Assembly (NCBI GenBank): GCA_031265355.1
Contig: JAISCT010000017.1
Span: 27,307-91,306, forward strand
Source: Oscillospiraceae bacterium
Lineage (GTDB): Bacteria > Bacillota > Clostridia > Oscillospirales > UBA929
Direction: 5' to 3'
DNA length: 64,000 nt
Positions 34,157-42,896 of the stretch are shown in pieces. How positions within the stretch are numbered: the stretch's first letter is position 1; each line of letters begins with the position of its first letter. The position numbers and the translations under genes were made by a program. The notes beneath the pieces are model-generated. The model worked only from the letters and a program-made list of their open reading frames with translations. It did no database searches and was not told the origin of the DNA.

Positions 34157-34293
34157 ACAAAGCCGAATACATCAAACAACGTGGTTTTTCCTACCCCGTT
34201 GCGACCAACGAATACGGCCATCCCCGGCAGATCCGTCAAGCTCACGTTTTGTAATGATTTAAAATTGTGTATTTCAAGCGACTCTATCCTCAT
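34138..34293 (-). pseudogene. Truncated AAA ATPase (N-terminal fragment)
   Basis: 51 residues from ATG 34293 behind GGAGGTG. MRIESLEIHNFKSLQNVSL and GRNGVGKTT (Walker A) are the start of a RecF/OLD-like AAA protein normally several hundred residues long. The frame stops (TAA 34138-34140) inside the right arm of the 18-bp inverted repeat; no Walker B or downstream part is present. A decayed remnant at the island's right edge. Confidence 0.85.
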
Positions 34294-34353
34294 ATCCCCA
34301 CCTCCAAAAGCAAGGGCGGCATCCTGCCGCCCGCGGTTGCGATGCATGATAAG

Positions 34354-35868
34354 CTACAACACCGCGAGGAAACGGTCGAAGGCGGCCTGGCCGGCGGCGT
34401 CGCGTTTGAAGACACCGGCCTGTTCCAAAATGGCGGTGAAGGTGCGGCCGAGCTCATCTCGGATGATCTCATCCACATTGTCCGGCCCGATGGCGGGATA
34501 GCTCCCCCGCCATCTCGCCACCCAGTGGGCATGTTTTTGGATCTCCTCGACAAAAGCCACATCCTCGCCGGCGAGCAGCGCTTGCTTCAGCCGCTCCATC
34601 TCTTCCAGCAGGCGCGCCGGCAGCACGGCCAAACCCATCACCTCGATGAGACCGATGTTTTCCTTCTTGATGTTGTGATACTCCGCGTGCGGATGAAATA
34701 CCCCCAGCGGATGCTCCGGCGTCGTGATGTTGTTGCGCAATACGAGATCCAGCTCAAATTTTTCCCCCCGCATCCGCGCGATGGGCGTGACCGTGTTGTG
34801 CGGCACACCGTCGGAGTGGGCGAAGACCCCCGCCGGCTCGTCCGAATACCCGCGCCACGCCGCCAAAATGTGCAGCGCCGCCGCCACCAGCTTCCGCTTG
34901 TCCGCGTGCGCAATGCGAATCACACTCATCGGCCACTTGACTACGCCCGCCTCCACGTCCGCAAAGCCGCCGCCGAGGGCGACGGATCGCTCGACGGGCG
35001 CCAACTCCATCGCAAAGGTGTAGCGCCCGCCCTGGAAGTGCTCGTGACTCAAAATGCTCCCGCCCACAATCGGCAGCTCTGCGTTGGAACCGACAAAGTA
35101 ATGGGGGAACTGCTCTAAAAACCCCAGGAGCTTTTCAAACGTACCCCGATTCATCACCATAGGCACATGCGCTTGGTTCAGCACAATGCAGTGCTCCCGG
35201 TAGTAGATGTAGGGCGAGTACTGCAGCCCCCACGCCTCGCCGCCGAGTCCCATTGGGATGATGCGGTGGTTGTGCCGCGCGGGGTGATCGATGCGCCCGG
35301 CGTAACCCTCGTTTTCCATGCAGAGCATACAGGCGGGGTACCCGCCGTGTGGCTGCAAACGCGCCGCCGCAATGTCCTTCGGGTCCTTCTCGGGCTTTGC
35401 CAGGTTGATCGTGATGTCGATAGCGCCATACGGCGTTTGCGTCTTCCAACGGCGATCGAGCGCCGTCCGGTAGCGGCGGATGTAGTTTACGTCCTGGCTG
35501 AGGGCATAGAAATAGTCGGTCGCCTCCCGCGGCGAACGGGCATAGGCCCTATAAAACGCATCCACCACTTGGGCGGGGCGGGGCGTCAGAATCTCCATCA
35601 GTGCCGTCTCGTATTGGTCGCGCGCGGCGGGACTGTCCGCAAAAAGTCCCTGCCGCGCCGCGTGAGCCGTCAATGTTTCGAGGATCTGCTCCAGCGGCGG
35701 TTCCGGCGGTACGGCGTCCGTACCCTCCGCCGCGGCCGGCGGCTCGTAGGCGGAAAGAGCGAGCCGCTCCAAAAGGCGGTTGCGGGCGTAAATCTCCTCA
35801 AAGGGGACGAGCAATCCGGTCCGTTTCGCATAGCGCAGGAGAGCGTCAATCGCGCGGCAGACCATCAT
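34354..35868 (-). CDS. galT: UDP-glucose--hexose-1-phosphate uridylyltransferase
   Basis: About 504 residues, the long Firmicute (type 2) GalT. It has GYPACMLCMENEGYAG, PARHNHRIIPMGL and the active-site segment SILSHEHFQGG (H-x-H). The start is ATG 35868, which overlaps the galE stop as ATGA; ATG 35865 is equally possible. Last gene of galK-galE-galT. It swaps UMP between UDP-glucose and galactose-1-phosphate. Confidence 0.96.
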   Translation of the reverse strand: MMVCRAIDALLRYAKRTGLLVPFEEIYARNRLLERLALSAYEPPAAAEGTDAVPPEPPLEQILETLTAHAARQGLFADSPAARDQYETALMEILTPRPAQVVDAFYRAYARSPREATDYFYALSQDVNYIRRYRTALDRRWKTQTPYGAIDITINLAKPEKDPKDIAAARLQPHGGYPACMLCMENEGYAGRIDHPARHNHRIIPMGLGGEAWGLQYSPYIYYREHCIVLNQAHVPMVMNRGTFEKLLGFLEQFPHYFVGSNAELPIVGGSILSHEHFQGGRYTFAMELAPVERSVALGGGFADVEAGVVKWPMSVIRIAHADKRKLVAAALHILAAWRGYSDEPAGVFAHSDGVPHNTVTPIARMRGEKFELDLVLRNNITTPEHPLGVFHPHAEYHNIKKENIGLIEVMGLAVLPARLLEEMERLKQALLAGEDVAFVEEIQKHAHWVARWRGSYPAIGPDNVDEIIRDELGRTFTAILEQAGVFKRDAAGQAAFDRFLAVL

Positions 35869-36866
35869 GCCCCTCCAAACCCGTCCGGATGCGCCTGATG
35901 CCAGGCCCACGCGGACGCCACAATTTCATCGATGTCGGTGCGCTGCGGGTTCCAGCCCAGCACGCGCCGGATCTTCTCGCTGGAGGCGACGAGCTGCGCC
36001 GGATCCCCCGCCCGGCGGGGGGCGACTTCGTTGGGAATCGGCCGGCCCACCACGCGTTCCGCCGCGCGGATGACCTCTTTTACCGAGAAGCCGTTGCCGT
36101 TACCCAGGTTGAAGATGTCGCTCGGGTTGTCGTCCACCAGCAGGTACAACATGGCCAGGATGTGCGCCTGCGCCAGATCGCAGACGTGGATGTAGTCGCG
36201 GATGCAGGTGCCGTCGGGCGTGTCGTAGTCGTCCCCGTATATGTCCACCCGCGCGCGCTTCCCAAGGGCCGCCTGCAGCACCAGCGGCACCAAGTGCGTC
36301 TCGGGATCGTGCGCCTCGCCGATCTGCCCGCTCTCGTGCGCGCCGCTGGCGTTGAAGTAACGCAGAGAGACGTAACGGATCCCGTGCGCCACCTCCGTCC
36401 AGTGAAACATCTTCTCCATCGAGAGCTTTGTCTCTCCGTATGTATTGGTGGGACGGGTGGGGTCGCTCTCGAGGATGGGCACCCGCTCCGGCTCGCCGTA
36501 GGCGGCGGCAGTGGAGGAAAAGACGATCCGTTTGACATCGTGCGCCACCAGGCTCTGGAGTAAAATGCGCGTGCCGTTTACGTTGTTGTCGTAATATTTG
36601 AGCGGATTCGTCATGCTCTCGCCCACCAACGAGTTGGCCGCGAAATGGATCACCGCGCCGACATTGCTGTGCGACAGCAAGTCGTCCAAAAAGGCCCTGT
36701 CGCGGATATCGCCCTGCCGAAAGACCGCCTTGGGGTGAACCGCCTGCCTGTACCCTGTCTCCAGATTGTCCGCGACGATTACGTCGCAGCCGCTTTCCAC
36801 CAGCGCATAGACGGTGTGAGAGCCGATGTAACCGGCGCCCCCGAGTACCAATACCTGCTGTTTCAT
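35865..36866 (-). CDS. galE: UDP-glucose 4-epimerase
   Basis: 333 residues. NAD-binding GGAGYIGSH at 9-17, catalytic Ser in FSSTAAAYG and YxxxK in TYGETK, with the GNGNGFSVKEVI motif near the C-terminus. Start ATG 36866 after AGGAG. Interconverts UDP-galactose and UDP-glucose; middle gene of the Leloir operon. Confidence 0.97.
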   Translation of the reverse strand: MKQQVLVLGGAGYIGSHTVYALVESGCDVIVADNLETGYRQAVHPKAVFRQGDIRDRAFLDDLLSHSNVGAVIHFAANSLVGESMTNPLKYYDNNVNGTRILLQSLVAHDVKRIVFSSTAAAYGEPERVPILESDPTRPTNTYGETKLSMEKMFHWTEVAHGIRYVSLRYFNASGAHESGQIGEAHDPETHLVPLVLQAALGKRARVDIYGDDYDTPDGTCIRDYIHVCDLAQAHILAMLYLLVDDNPSDIFNLGNGNGFSVKEVIRAAERVVGRPIPNEVAPRRAGDPAQLVASSEKIRRVLGWNPQRTDIDEIVASAWAWHQAHPDGFGGA

Positions 36867-36914
36867 ATTCTCCTCCTTGTAGGAACTATTAAACCGAATT
36901 CTTGTCTGCGGAGA

Positions 36915-38210
36915 TCAAAACGCCGGACCCGGCAGACAGTACCCGCCCACCGGCCGCACCATCAGCGGATAACAGCAGCCGCCGCCAAAGACGCGCGTCA
37001 TCTCCGCCGTAAACGCCGCCGCCTGCACGCGCGGTACCAGCGCCTGTATCGTGCCGGCGAATCCGCCGCCGTGCACACGCCACGCCCCGGTGTCCGCGAG
37101 CATCCGCTCCGAGAGCGCCAGACCCAGGGCCACGCTCCGCTCCCCCGTGTGCGTCACCGGGAAGATGTTTTGCAGCAGTTTGAACGATGAATCGCCCGAC
37201 GCGAGCATCAGCGTGCGGTACGTCTCCATGTCGCCGTCCTCCAGCGCTTTGGCCTGGTGTACCACGCGCTCGTTTTCTCCAAAGAAATGTATCGCGCGCA
37301 GCACGCCCCGCTGGGGCGCCTGCTCACGCAGCACGGGCAGCGCCGCATAAAACGCCTCCTGGCTGACGTCGCGGAGCACCTCTTTGTCAAAGTAGGCGGC
37401 CACGGCGCGCATCTCCCCCGGGATATCCGCGTACTCCTGCGTCAGATCGGCGTGATCTCCCCTCGTGTCGACAATACACAGCGTGTACGCCGGCGGAAAA
37501 CCGTCGCACGCGAGCCGCCGCACCAGCGGCTCTTCTGTGTCCTTGAAATCGATGCTGACGATCCCGCCTACCGAGGACGACATCTGGTCCATCAGCCCGC
37601 ACGGTTTGCCAAAATAGACGTTCTCCGCGTACTGGCCAATCTGCGCCACCCGGGGGGCGCCGATGCGGCCCGCGTTGTAGAAATGGTTCATGAGCGTGCC
37701 AAACAACACCTCAATGGCCGCCGAGGAGGAGAGTCCGCTCCCCTTCGGGACGTCCGACGTGAGATGCGCGTCAAACCCCCCCGCGCGGTACCCGTGGTTT
37801 CGCATCCCTACAGCCACGCCGCGGATCAGCGCCTCCGTCCGGTTGACCTCCTCCGGATGGAGCGCCGTGTCGTCCACGTTGATGTCGATGTCGCCGTAGC
37901 TGTCAAACATCCGGACCCGTCCATCCTCCGCGGGCGCGGCCACAGCCAGAATGTCCAGCGCCACCGCGGCGGCCAGCACGCGTCCGCGCTGGTGGTCCGT
38001 GTGGTTGCCCGAGAGCTCCGTCCGACCCGGCGCGGAAAGGAACGCGAAGGGGTGATTTCCAAATCTTTCCACATACCGTCGTGCGGCGGCGAGGTACCGC
38101 GCCGCCTGGTCGCGCGCGCCGTCTCCGTAGAGCAGCGTGAGCGCCGTGAGACCCGCCTGCGAGGTCAGATAGGCCTCCCACGCGGCGAGGTCGTGGCACA
38201 GCTGTTTCAT
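36915..38210 (-). CDS. galK: Galactokinase
   Basis: 431 residues, GHMP kinase. Substrate motif SAPGRTELSGNHTDHQRG (28-62 region), ATP loop KGSGLSSSAA, and the C-terminal WRVHGGGFAGTIQA motif. First gene of the operon; a strong promoter and an imperfect hairpin precede it. Phosphorylates galactose to galactose-1-phosphate. Confidence 0.96.
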   Translation of the reverse strand: MKQLCHDLAAWEAYLTSQAGLTALTLLYGDGARDQAARYLAAARRYVERFGNHPFAFLSAPGRTELSGNHTDHQRGRVLAAAVALDILAVAAPAEDGRVRMFDSYGDIDINVDDTALHPEEVNRTEALIRGVAVGMRNHGYRAGGFDAHLTSDVPKGSGLSSSAAIEVLFGTLMNHFYNAGRIGAPRVAQIGQYAENVYFGKPCGLMDQMSSSVGGIVSIDFKDTEEPLVRRLACDGFPPAYTLCIVDTRGDHADLTQEYADIPGEMRAVAAYFDKEVLRDVSQEAFYAALPVLREQAPQRGVLRAIHFFGENERVVHQAKALEDGDMETYRTLMLASGDSSFKLLQNIFPVTHTGERSVALGLALSERMLADTGAWRVHGGGFAGTIQALVPRVQAAAFTAEMTRVFGGGCCYPLMVRPVGGYCLPGPAF

Positions 38211-38233
38211 ACTCTCACACCTGTCGTTTTTAC

Positions 38234-38270
38234 GGTTCAGGCGTCAGTCAAGACGTTTGACACCTGAACC
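38234..38270 (-). repeat. Hairpin made of GGTTCARGTGTCA arms in the gal leader
   Basis: Arms GGTTCAGGCGTCA (38234-38246) and TGACACCTGAACC (38258-38270) pair at 12 of 13 positions. It starts about 2 nt downstream of the predicted gal transcription start. The arms are the same motif as the dispersed copies at 13194, 28774 and 34068. Confidence 0.8.
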
Positions 38271-38278
38271 TTTTATTC

Positions 38279-38308
38279 ATTATATCATCAAAATCAAGCG
38301 CTTGGCAA
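38279..38308 (-). promoter_or_regulatory. Promoter of galKET
   Basis: TTGCCA (38303-38308) and TATAAT (38279-38284) on the minus strand, 18-bp spacing. Predicted start near 38272, leader about 60 nt. Confidence 0.85.
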
Positions 38309-38330
38309 TGATATCCCCCTCGATTTTTTG

Positions 38331-38366
38331 CGACAGGGGCGCAGCCGGTTGGCCGCGCCCCTGTCG
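38331..38366 (-). terminator. GC-rich hairpin after clpX
   Basis: Perfect 12-bp stem CGACAGGGGCGC / GCGCCCCTGTCG (38331-38342 with 38355-38366), 8 bp after the clpX stop. The minus strand continues CAAAAAA, so there is no U-run; its role may be RNA stability rather than termination. Confidence 0.5.
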
Positions 38367-38373
38367 TCTGTAA

Positions 38374-39681
38374 TTACGATACATTCACCCGTTTGGTCGG
38401 CGCCTTGGTCTTGGTCACCTTCGGCACCGGGAGACGCTTTTGTTTCTCGGGGTCCCGCAAAATTTCGGGCGGCGCCTTGCCGTAAATCGTGTCGGCCGTG
38501 ACGACGACGCGCTCGATCGTATGATCGGAGGGAATCTCGTACATGATGGGCGTCATAGACTCCTCGATCACCGCGCGCAGGCCGCGTGCCCCAATGTTCC
38601 GCTCGACCGCGCGGTCGGCCAGCGCCTCCAGCGCGTCCTTGGCAAACGCCAGCTCCACGCCGTCGTACTCGAAGAGCTTTTTATACTGCTTGGTCAGCGC
38701 GTTCTTCGGCTCCGTGAGAATCAGGATGAGCTCATCCCGCGTCAGTGTCCCGAGTGGGGCAATGACCGGCAGGCGGCCGACGAGTTCCGGGATGATGCCG
38801 TACTTGAGCAGGTCGTGCGGCTGGATCTCGGCCAGAACGGAGGTGAGATCCTTCTCCTTGCGACTCACGACCTGCGCGCCAAACCCAAGGCCTTTCTTGC
38901 CCATCCGGTTTTCGATGATCTTGTCGATGCCGTCGAAGGCGCCGCCGCAGATGAAGAGGATGTTCGCCGTATTGACCTGAATGAACTCCTGGTGGGGGTG
39001 CTTGCGCCCGCCCTGCGGCGGCACATTGGCAATGGTCCCCTCCAAGATCTTGAGCAGTGCCTGCTGTACGCCCTCGCCGCTCACATCCCGCGTGATGGAG
39101 ACGTTTTCGCTTTTGCGGGCAATCTTGTCGAGTTCATCGATATAGATGATCCCGCGCTCGGCCAGTTCGATGTCGTAGTCGGCGGCCTGGATGAGGCGGA
39201 GCAGAATGTTCTCCACATCCTCGCCCACATAACCGGCCTCTGTCAGTGTAGTGGCGTCGGCAATGGCAAACGGAACATTCAAAATGCGGGCCAGCGTTTG
39301 GGCAAAATGCGTCTTGCCGCAGCCCGTCGGCCCCAGCATGAGGATGTTGCTCTTTTGCAGCTCCACATCTTCGCCGCCGCCGTAGTTCACGCGCTTGTAG
39401 TGGTTGTACACGGCGACGGAGAGCGCAATCTTGGCCTTTTCCTGCCCCACCACGTACTGATCCAAAATGGCGCGGATCTCCTGCGGATTCGGCAACGCAT
39501 CGGCGGATTCGAAATTCCGTTTGGGTGGCACCTCAAACCCTTCATCCAGGATATTGAGGCAGAGATGAACGCACTCGTTGCAGATATAGGCGCCGGGCCC
39601 CGCGATCAGCCGCTTGACCCTGTCCTGGCTCTTCCCGCAGAAAGAACAAGTGACGGTCCTTTTGTCGTCGGACTTTGGCAT
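38374..39681 (-). CDS. clpX: ATP-dependent Clp protease ATP-binding subunit ClpX
   Basis: 435 residues. N-terminal C4 zinc finger (Cys12, 15, 34, 37), Walker A GPTGCGKT (117-124), Walker [11 protein letters not shown], the pore loop and the IGF-equivalent [10 protein letters not shown]. It unfolds tagged substrates and feeds them to ClpP. It lies downstream of tig and clpP, the conserved tig-clpP-clpX order. Confidence 0.98.
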   Translation of the reverse strand: MPKSDDKRTVTCSFCGKSQDRVKRLIAGPGAYICNECVHLCLNILDEGFEVPPKRNFESADALPNPQEIRAILDQYVVGQEKAKIALSVAVYNHYKRVNYGGGEDVELQKSNILMLGPTGCGKTHFAQTLARILNVPFAIADATTLTEAGYVGEDVENILLRLIQAADYDIELAERGIIYIDELDKIARKSENVSITRDVSGEGVQQALLKILEGTIANVPPQGGRKHPHQEFIQVNTANILFICGGAFDGIDKIIENRMGKKGLGFGAQVVSRKEKDLTSVLAEIQPHDLLKYGIIPELVGRLPVIAPLGTLTRDELILILTEPKNALTKQYKKLFEYDGVELAFAKDALEALADRAVERNIGARGLRAVIEESMTPIMYEIPSDHTIERVVVTADTIYGKAPPEILRDPEKQKRLPVPKVTKTKAPTKRVNVS

Positions 39682-39753
39682 GGGTTACCTCCATTTTGCT
39701 GCCGGACGGCAATGATGATTCGGTATCGGTCGGCCAGGCGGCCGTCGGTTTTG

Positions 39754-40335
39754 TTATCGTTTGTCGAGCACTTTGTCGATCAGGCCATAGGCCAGGGACT
39801 CCTCCGCCGTCATGAAATTGTCGCGCTCGGTGTCGCGCTCGATGACGTCAATCGGCTTGCCGGTGATGTCCGCAAAAATCTTGTTGAGATTGTGCCGCAC
39901 CCGTATGATGTGCTCGGCGTGGATCTTGACGTCGGACGCCTGCCCGCGCGCGCCGCCGGAAGGCTGGTGGATCATAATTTCGGCGTTTGGCAACGCAAAA
40001 CGCTTACCCTTGGTACCGGCGGCCAGCAGAAAGGCGCCCATGGAAGCGGCCATGCCCACACACATCGTGGACACGTCGGCCTTGATATAATTCATCGTGT
40101 CGTAGATCGCCATACCGGCCGTGATCGACCCCCCCGGGCTGTTGATATAAAATTGGATCTCGCGGTCGGGATCCTGGGCTTCCAGGTACAGAAGCTGCGC
40201 CACGACCAAGCTGGCCGTCACGTCGTTCACTTCTTCCGACAAAAATACAATGCGATCGTTGAGCAGGCGGGAGTATATATCGTAGGAACGCTCTCCGCGG
40301 TTTGTCTGCTCCACAACAATGGGGACAAGGCTCAT
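39754..40335 (-). CDS. clpP: ATP-dependent Clp protease proteolytic subunit ClpP
   Basis: 193 residues from ATG 40335 (GAAGGAG 8 nt upstream). Catalytic Ser98 in GMAASMGAF, His123 in MIHQP, and the Asp in ERDTERDNF near the C-terminus. Two tandem 14-bp repeats lie immediately upstream of the ribosome site. Confidence 0.97.
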   Translation of the reverse strand: MSLVPIVVEQTNRGERSYDIYSRLLNDRIVFLSEEVNDVTASLVVAQLLYLEAQDPDREIQFYINSPGGSITAGMAIYDTMNYIKADVSTMCVGMAASMGAFLLAAGTKGKRFALPNAEIMIHQPSGGARGQASDVKIHAEHIIRVRHNLNKIFADITGKPIDVIERDTERDNFMTAEESLAYGLIDKVLDKR

Positions 40336-40349
40336 GACAATCACTCCTT

Positions 40350-40377
40350 CCTCACAAATCAGTCCTCACAAATCAGT
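40350..40377. repeat. 14-bp tandem duplication before clpP
   Basis: CCTCACAAATCAGT occurs twice head to tail (40350-40363 and 40364-40377), directly upstream of the clpP ribosome site. Confidence 0.9.
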
Positions 40378-40450
40378 GACAGCAAATCGGTCACAGGGGT
40401 CGAGTCTTCCCAAAACGGACAAATCTATACACGCCCCAAAGAGGCTGCGG

Positions 40451-41875
40451 TCACTCGTCTTCCGAGGCGTCCGGATCTTTCTCGGCCGCCTTCCTGCGCG
40501 CGGGTTCTTTCGACGGCGCGGCTTCGGCCTTTTTAGATGCTTCAAATACTTCGGCGGAGACATCCGCCGAAGCGGCCTCCCCCGCCGCCTCGGGCGGTAC
40601 CGTGTCGGGAACCGCGTGCGCCTGCACCAGAGCCGCCGCCTCTCTGACCATCAGACGGCGGCGCAATGTCTTCTCGTCTATGACGCGCTTGAGCTCCTCC
40701 ACCGGTTTGCCGACCTGCTCCGCCAGCGTCTCGTACTCGGCGTTCATCTTCTCTTCGGAGATCTCCAGCCGCTCAAGCGCGGCGATTTTCTCGCAGGCCA
40801 GATCCGCGGTGATCTGCCGGCGGGCCTTCACGCGCAGCCCGTCGCACAGCGTCTCGAACGTCTGCCCGAGAATGTTCAGATAGGCGTCGAGATCCATCCC
40901 ATGGGACAAGAGGTTGCCCTGTATCCGCTCCAGCATGGAGCCAACCTCCTCCTCCACCATCGCATCGGGGATCTCGACTCGGGTCTCGGCGACCAGTTTG
41001 TCGACAAGCGCATCCTCATAGGCCTCGTCGGACGCCCTCTCATACTGCGCCGTCATTTTGGCCCGGATGTCGGCGCGCAATGCCTCCAGCGTGTCAAACT
41101 CCGACACATCCTTCGCGAACTCGTCGTCCAGCTCCGGTTCCTCCGACTCCTTGACCTCGTGGACGTGCACCGCAAAGGCCGCTTCCCGGCCAGCCAACTC
41201 CGGCGCGTGGTATTCTTCCGGGAAGGTGACCGTGACGCTCACGTCCTCGCCGGCCGCACGGCCGACGAGCTGCGTCTCAAAACCTGGTATGAACTGGTTT
41301 GACCCCAGGACAAGCCGCGTGTTCTCGCCCTTGCCCCCCTCAAAGGAGGCTCCATCCACAAAACCCTCATAGTCGAAAGTCACCGTATCGCCATCTTTGG
41401 CGGGGCGGTCGACTACGAGGAGGCGGGCGTTTCGGGTACGCATCCGCGCCAGCTCGCTTTCGACGGCCTCGCCCGGGAGCTCCACGGGCGGTTTGAAGGC
41501 CGTCAGGCCTTTGTACTGCCCCACCTCGGCCTCGGGACGCACATGGACGCGCGCTTTGAATGAATACCCCTCGGGTCCAATCTCCAGAATCTCGATGTCG
41601 GCCTGCTCCACCGGTTCGACGCCGGCCTCCGCCGCGGCCTGCTCGTAAGCGTCCGGGTACGAGGCCTTCACCGCGTCCTCATAGAACACGGACGGGCCGT
41701 ATATGGTCTCCACCATCTTGCGCGGCGCCTTGCCGCGGCGAAACCCCGGCACATTGAAGCGGCTCGCCCCACGCCGGTAGGCCTGTTGCACGGCCTCTTC
41801 AAACGTCTCCGCGCCCACCTCTATCGTGAGCGTCGCCAATTGCTTTTCGTCCCTCTCCACCGCCTTCAACGCCAT
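40451..41875 (-). CDS. tig: Trigger factor
   Basis: 474 residues. The N-terminal ribosome-binding domain has the signature GFRRGKAPRKMVE; the FKBP-type PPIase domain spans about 150-240 (GDTVTFDYEGFVDGASFEGG); a helical chaperone domain follows. The last 50 residues are an Ala/Glu/Lys-rich low-complexity tail (SKKAEAAPSKEPARRKAAEK), longer than usual. ATG 41875 after AAGGAGG. Confidence 0.96.
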   Translation of the reverse strand: MALKAVERDEKQLATLTIEVGAETFEEAVQQAYRRGASRFNVPGFRRGKAPRKMVETIYGPSVFYEDAVKASYPDAYEQAAAEAGVEPVEQADIEILEIGPEGYSFKARVHVRPEAEVGQYKGLTAFKPPVELPGEAVESELARMRTRNARLLVVDRPAKDGDTVTFDYEGFVDGASFEGGKGENTRLVLGSNQFIPGFETQLVGRAAGEDVSVTVTFPEEYHAPELAGREAAFAVHVHEVKESEEPELDDEFAKDVSEFDTLEALRADIRAKMTAQYERASDEAYEDALVDKLVAETRVEIPDAMVEEEVGSMLERIQGNLLSHGMDLDAYLNILGQTFETLCDGLRVKARRQITADLACEKIAALERLEISEEKMNAEYETLAEQVGKPVEELKRVIDEKTLRRRLMVREAAALVQAHAVPDTVPPEAAGEAASADVSAEVFEASKKAEAAPSKEPARRKAAEKDPDASEDE

Positions 41876-41920
41876 GCGGACACTGCCTCCTTCATGTCTC
41901 CCAAGTTATACCCCGGTAGA

Positions 41921-41939
41921 GGGCGGTGTTTCACCGCCC
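41921..41939 (-). other. Small hairpin in the tig leader
   Basis: GGGCGGTG-TTT-CACCGCCC, perfect 8-bp stem, about 46 bp upstream of the tig start. No U-run on either side; function unknown. Confidence 0.4.
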
Positions 41940-42148
41940 ACAGAGATACCCATTTCAGCTTATCGTACCACACTCGCTCCAAAAATGCCACAACATTTTG
42001 TTTCCCAGCCCGCATCTTTGTGAATGAATCTTCATAAAACGCTCTGCCCCCCGCCCCGCCATCGTATCGTCACCTATTTCATCGTCATTTTCAGAGAAAA
42101 ATTCAGCCTTCCGGCCATTTTATTTTGCGCCGCCGCGCGTCAAGCACC

Positions 42149-42859
42149 CTAGAGAATCCGCGCAGGCCGAAAATCAAGGTAGTCGGCGGAAATCAGCGTG
42201 TATTCGATGCCGCGATAGTCCCCCTCGATGGCGCGGCCGTGCGCCGCGCCGTGGAGATGGCCGTAGTAGCAGCGCGCCGCGCCGAACCGGTCGAGCAAAT
42301 CCACGATCCCGTCGCAGCGATAGCCCTCATAGAGCGGCGGATAGTGGAGAAAGGCAAGCAGCCTCTCCCCCGCCGTCCCATCCGGCAGCAGGACGCGCCC
42401 CGCCTGAAGGGAGGCCTCCAGACGCGCGCACTCCCGCAGGAAGACTTTCTCGTCGTGCGTACCCCTGTCGTCCTCCTCAAAAAACCAGCCGCGCGTGCCA
42501 CACAGCGCCCGGTCTTCATAGGCAAAGGCGTTGTTGTGCAGGATTTCGAAGCCCGCAAAACCCTTTTCGGCAAAAAACCGCCGCATCTTCGCGGCCGTCG
42601 TCCACCAGTAGTCGTGGTTGCCCTTCACGAGCAACTTGCGCCCGGGGAACGAGGCCAGAAACGCGAAATCCGCATAGGCCTCCTCGAGATTCATGGCCCA
42701 GGAGAGGTCGCCGCACAGGACGATCGTATCGTCCCCGGTCAAAACGGAGAGCCCGCGGGCGATCTTGTCCACATAGCCCTCCCACGCGCCGCCGAACACA
42801 TCCATGGGTTTGTCCGCGCCGAGAGAGAGATGCAAGTCGCCCATCGCGTAAAGCGCCAT
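42149..42859 (-). CDS. Metallophosphoesterase (calcineurin-like)
   Basis: 236 residues from ATG 42859 with GGAGG 8 nt before. Metal ligands: GDLH near the N-terminus, GDLSWAMN, GNHDYWW, and the C-terminal HYPP and GHLHG. The substrate is unknown. It lies directly downstream of thrC and is probably co-transcribed. Confidence 0.92.
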   Translation of the reverse strand: MALYAMGDLHLSLGADKPMDVFGGAWEGYVDKIARGLSVLTGDDTIVLCGDLSWAMNLEEAYADFAFLASFPGRKLLVKGNHDYWWTTAAKMRRFFAEKGFAGFEILHNNAFAYEDRALCGTRGWFFEEDDRGTHDEKVFLRECARLEASLQAGRVLLPDGTAGERLLAFLHYPPLYEGYRCDGIVDLLDRFGAARCYYGHLHGAAHGRAIEGDYRGIEYTLISADYLDFRPARIL

Positions 42860-42896
42860 TCCGCCAGCCTCCAAAGTCAACATATATCGCGGGCCG

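Noticed and set aside
38440..40536. 698-codon plus-strand frame over clpX and clpP
   Set aside because: Shadow of two unmistakable minus-strand genes; no recognisable domain.
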